Shown piece by piece: positions 63,848 through 64,000 of a stretch of DNA of 64,000 nucleotides (the first letter of the stretch is position 1; every line of letters begins with the position of its first letter). This DNA comes from Candidatus Anaerobutyricum avicola (lineage in GTDB: Bacteria; Bacillota; Clostridia; Lachnospirales; Lachnospiraceae): positions 164,162 through 228,161 of the forward strand of contig DXGQ01000042.1 in NCBI GenBank assembly GCA_019113845.1, in the 5' to 3' direction. The notes under the pieces were generated by a model. That model was not told the DNA's origin, did not search any database, and saw only the letters and a program-made list of their open reading frames with translations. The position numbers were made by a program, and so were the translations under genes.

Positions 63848-64000
63848 ACAAAAGCTTTTGCAGTTCAAAAGCAAAAGAGCTGAACGAAGTTCAGTAAAGA
63901 AAGTTGATAACTGAATAACAAAACAACCTCGAACGTTCAATTCAATTGAGATTTCGGGTCCGGAAGCGAGTGATGTCGGCGGAAGGATCCATGGAAGAGA
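63848..64000 (+). other. Leader downstream of the tandem promoters, probably of an rRNA operon
   Basis: No open frame of note. CTGAAC-GAA-GTTCAG forms a hairpin, and GTTGATAACTGAATAAC resembles the leader or spacer sequence (CTTGAAAACTGAATA type) found beside clostridial rRNA genes. The 16S start motif is not reached before the window ends. The gap 63334-63606 holds only the weak hairpin after rpiB and AT-rich sequence. Confidence 0.45.

Overview
The window reads as a chromosomal segment of an anaerobic Gram-positive clostridium, most likely Lachnospiraceae. Supporting signs are strong AGGAGG-type ribosome binding sites, sigma-A promoters, class III fructose-bisphosphatase, split transketolase, HemZ, pyrBI, sortase-anchored and Fn3-like surface proteins, and DUF975 and YcxB-like membrane proteins. 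Most of it is ordinary core genome. I saw no prophage, insertion sequence, CRISPR array or complete defence island.

Layout. 1-13.7 kb is a + strand housekeeping run: secA 3' end, prfB, tex, a YcxB-like membrane protein, the t6A cluster tsaE-tsaB-rimI-(small zinc protein)-rnz-tsaD, ispD, an unusually long clpX, and fbp. At 13.9-15.4 kb lies a reduced P-type-ATPase-like protein that has lost its phosphorylation motif. At 15.4-16.0 kb are two divergent copies of one structured non-coding RNA. 16.2-21.1 kb holds aconitase and ilvBN. 21.4-28.3 kb encodes a 2297-residue sortase-anchored repeat protein. 28.4-31.2 kb is a minus-strand block: an orphan MNT nucleotidyltransferase with a 56-aa companion, tRNA-Pro(CGG), and a CorC/HlyC transporter preceded by an Asp/Asn/Pro leader peptide and an attenuator-like hairpin.

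31.4-36 kb carries a YbjN-like/LytTR regulator pair, a lactate/malate dehydrogenase with an elaborate leader, a DUF975 protein, a small unknown protein and a YigZ protein. typA is on the minus strand (36.2-38.1 kb). 38.5-43.0 kb has a tandem OB-fold protein, a HisRS-like protein, a CobO-like adenosyltransferase and dapA-dapB; a subtilisin-like protease runs convergently. 44.9-49.2 kb has dtd, NADP isocitrate dehydrogenase, a DUF2156 protein and pyrBI. 49.4-53.5 kb has a large XRE-family regulator and a secreted Fn3-like protein. 53.7-60.7 kb is an operon of relA/spoT, an MBL hydrolase, hemZ, an HD-GYP-like protein and aspS. 61.1-63.3 kb has the two transketolase subunits and rpiB. The window ends in three tandem consensus promoters that look like the upstream region of an rRNA operon.

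Metabolic logic: aconitase plus NADP isocitrate dehydrogenase supply 2-oxoglutarate for glutamate; ilvBN, dapAB and pyrBI supply amino acids and pyrimidines; fbp, split transketolase and RpiB serve gluconeogenesis and pentose interconversion. The most unusual items are the divergent ncRNA pair (15440-16008), the leader-peptide/attenuator upstream of the CorC-family gene (31024-31244), and the phosphorylation-dead P-type-ATPase-like gene (13903-15432). All calls were made by eye from sequence; no database search was run.
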